Shown here: positions 22,201 through 23,045 of the stretch, piece by piece
Layout: each line of letters opens with the position of its first letter
Numbering within the stretch: position 1 is the first letter of the stretch
Source of the DNA: Fimenecus sp045531435
Lineage (GTDB): Bacteria > Bacillota > Clostridia > Oscillospirales > Acutalibacteraceae
DNA: 23,045 bases
NCBI GenBank assembly: GCA_045531435.1
Contig: JAZSDZ010000120.1
Location: forward strand, 1 to 23,045
Reading direction: 5' to 3'
The notes under the pieces: model-generated
What the model saw: the letters and a program-made list of their open reading frames with translations, nothing else
Told to the model about the DNA's origin: nothing
Databases searched by the model: none
Made by a program: the position numbers and the translations under genes

Positions 22201-23045
22201 GTGATTTTACACCATCTGTATCACAAGTTGCTTGTATGTCAACTGTATAATTACCATATTTATGAGCAGTATCATCTGCCGGAATAACCGTGATTTCTAT
22301 TCTATCATCACAATTTGCACAATGCTTTGATTTTTCACCTTCTGTACCACATGTTGGTTTTATATCAACAACAAAATCGCCATAATTATGACCAGTTGCA
22401 GGAACTACTGTGATTTCTATTCTATCATTACATCTTGAACAATACTTTGATTTCTCACCATCCGTTGTACAAGTTGCTTCTGTATCAATTACAAAATCAT
22501 CATAACTATGACCCTTTGCCGGAATTACAGTAATATCAATTCTATTGTCACAATAAAGACAGTGTTTTGATTTTTCACCATCTGTTGTGCAAGTTGCTTT
22601 TATATCCACTGTATAATTACGATATGTATGAGTGTCAGGTGTTGCAGGAATCACAGTGATTTCTGTTCTGTCATCACAATTTGCACAATGCTTTGATTTT
22701 TCACCATCGGTTGTACAAGTTGCTTCTGTATCAACAACAAAATCACCATAACTATGACCTGTTGCAGGTACTACAGTAATCTCTGTTCTGTCATTACATA
22801 CAGTACAGTACTTTGACTTTTCACCTGCCTCTGTACATGTTGGTTTAACATCAACAACAAAATCACCATAACTGTGACCTGTTTCAGGTACTACAGTAAT
22901 CTCTGTTCTTTCATTACATACAATACAGTACTTTGACTTTTCACCTGCTTCTGTACATGTTGGTTTTACATCAACAACAAAATCACCATAACTATGACCT
23001 GTTGCAGGTACTACAGTAATCTCTGTTCTGTCATTACATACAGTA
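19247..23045 (-). CDS. Giant tandem-repeat protein with Cys/CxxC/His repeats, N-terminus outside the window
   Basis: The frame is open from the right edge to TAA 19247-19249: 1,265 residues, with no start codon or signal peptide in view. It has three parts. About 28 repeats of 38-46 residues run to about 19595; the common form is a YGDFVID-type strand, TCT, G-E-K-S, C-x2-C, EITVIPATGH. An ~85-residue beta domain follows (NIKTPSKTTI, IEWTSNNNNFKI, TFTATLYDANG), like bacterial Ig-like group 2 domains. A 25-residue tail rich in Phe ends the protein (GFFDKFGSFFRSLFGG). No LPxTG motif is present. Surface or secreted location is likely from the Ig-like domain and repeats but is not shown. I do not know a function; each repeat could bind a metal ion through three Cys and one His. 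Confidence 0.8.
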   Translation of the reverse strand, partial: TVCNDRTEITVVPATGHSYGDFVVDVKPTCTEAGEKSKYCIVCNERTEITVVPETGHSYGDFVVDVKPTCTEAGEKSKYCTVCNDRTEITVVPATGHSYGDFVVDTEATCTTDGEKSKHCANCDDRTEITVIPATPDTHTYRNYTVDIKATCTTDGEKSKHCLYCDNRIDITVIPAKGHSYDDFVIDTEATCTTDGEKSKYCSRCNDRIEITVVPATGHNYGDFVVDIKPTCGTEGEKSKHCANCDDRIEITVIPADDTAHKYGNYTVDIQATCDTDGVKSQHCQYCDNRTNETVIPMTGHKYTYNYEITVPATCTTEGEKCRYCTKCGAKKDVTVIPATGHEYTYNFETDFEATCTTDGQKSKYCTKCGDKTEITVIPALGHKYGEYIIDIDSTCTEAGEMSRHCSVCDDRTEISPVPAKGHTPGKSVIENEVEVTCTIDGSYDNVVYCTTCNGELSRETIITTATGHKPGTVDEVDYIGATCTTDGSYDKVVYCSECGGDYSRETVTIPATGHDYSGWHCDSPASCSSIGREVRRCEYCHEYEYRDIPALPHDFTGWHYEENMPTCEEDGKEYRRCSECSYREERDASALGHDYGDFVIDSEPTCTTDGEKSRYCSRCDDRIEITVIPALGHYGDWYISREPDCYNVGLEYRYCDFCGDYEYREYAPATGHEYTYNFETDFEATCTTDGQKSRHCTKCGDKTEITVIPALGHDYGDFVIDSEPTCEYEGVKSQHCSRCNSTTNETAIPKLDHYFGDWYVCEAVCGQMGHECRHCMSCSYVEYRDTGIIEHNYGEWLVGQSATCVSSGYEISYCEKCGGAQTREIPATGHTYDSEYVIDEYPTCTTDGYKSQHCQNCDDRINVTTIPANGHNFNYTEVTEPTCTKHGVSLADCLDCPEITVIKHPATGHSYGDFCIDIEPTCTSDGEKSRHCEYCDDRIDITSIPANGHTLGDEVTENEIAATCTIHGLYDTVAYCSVCGDEITRKRVVIPANGHTPGDEVTENEIAATCTVNGSYDAVVYCGVCGDEISRKTVIIPSIGHDFVDGFCVVCGKSDVTNEPDTPDECKHLYSSYVVIKQATCVESGVKQCSCVYCGNTIKEIIPVTENHVSGDWVVTKAPTTSVEGEKTRVCTVCGKVTETASIPKLESPDANEFKFNIKTPSKTTINHKDGIVLYANLEGDIPEGAYIEWTSNNNNFKIKETSDDSITVISENDGRTTFTATLYDANGNVLSQDTIEMTSKAGFFDKFGSFFRSLFGGTKIYDK
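19595..23045 (-). repeat. Tandem ~120-138-bp coding repeats (about 28 units)
   Basis: The units are in frame and mostly 120 bp (40 aa); two neighbouring units are 138 bp (46 aa). They diverge toward the C-terminal end and become nearly identical toward the right edge. Nearly every unit keeps TC, CxxC and a terminal His. The array continues beyond the window. Confidence 0.93.

Noticed and set aside
19595..23045. Regular 120-bp repeats that could suggest a CRISPR array or other non-coding satellite
   Set aside because: The repeats are in frame in one long open reading frame, vary mainly in ways that keep Cys and His codons, and have no unique spacers.

Overview
The window looks like a chromosomal segment of a low-GC, spore-forming, anaerobic member of the Clostridia, probably a gut Ruminococcaceae/Oscillospiraceae-type bacterium. 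The evidence is an intact spoIIGA-sigE sporulation pair, an FeS-containing GlpA-type dehydrogenase trio, several cytoplasmic glycosidases, and a very long Cys-rich repeat protein. Taxonomy is inferred from gene content and AT-rich codon use only. There are no tRNA, rRNA, CRISPR or insertion-sequence signatures and no gene-free stretch over 300 bases.

Layout, left to right. (1) 2-328 (+) is the C-terminal end of a GPH/MelB-type sugar symporter, closed by a bidirectional terminator. (2) 393-4869 (-) is a tightly packed operon: GlpA-like dehydrogenase, a second FAD/NAD oxidoreductase, a DUF1667 protein and a GH29 alpha-L-fucosidase. It is read from an extended -10 promoter at about 4931-4959. 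(3) 4978-6472 (-) is sigE and spoIIGA, overlapping by 8 nt. (4) 6546-10991 (-) is carA-carB-ruvX, with overlapping start and stop codons and a strong terminator after ruvX. (5) 11059-13407 (-) is a class A penicillin-binding protein. (6) 13544-13861 (+) is a small BofC-C-like membrane protein whose stop codon overlaps that of the next, convergent gene. (7) 13858-16545 (-) and 16690-19185 (+) are two divergent, leaderless glycosidase-like genes sharing a 144-bp promoter region. (8) 19247 to the right edge (-) is the C-terminal part of a giant protein with about 28 tandem ~40-residue repeats; its start lies outside the window.

The most surprising element is carA-carB. Both frames are full and intact and most of each family fold is recognisable, but catalytic residues are gone. 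The CarA glutaminase triad Cys/His/Glu reads Gly250/Thr335/Lys337. The first CarB ATP-grasp half has lost its glycine-rich loop and its metal-ligand Glu. The second half has lost about 70 residues of its ATP-binding subdomain and its metal ligands. The C-terminal MGS-like allosteric domain is kept. This reads as a carbamoyl-phosphate-synthetase pseudoenzyme pair with an unknown, perhaps regulatory, role. The second notable element is the repeat protein, where nearly every repeat carries a Cys...CxxC...His pattern that could form a metal site.

The catabolic genes (GPH transporter, fucosidase, two further glycosidases, glycerol-3-phosphate oxidation) fit a glycan- and lipid-scavenging gut lifestyle. 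The spoIIGA/sigE pair, the PBP and the BofC-like protein are envelope and sporulation functions.
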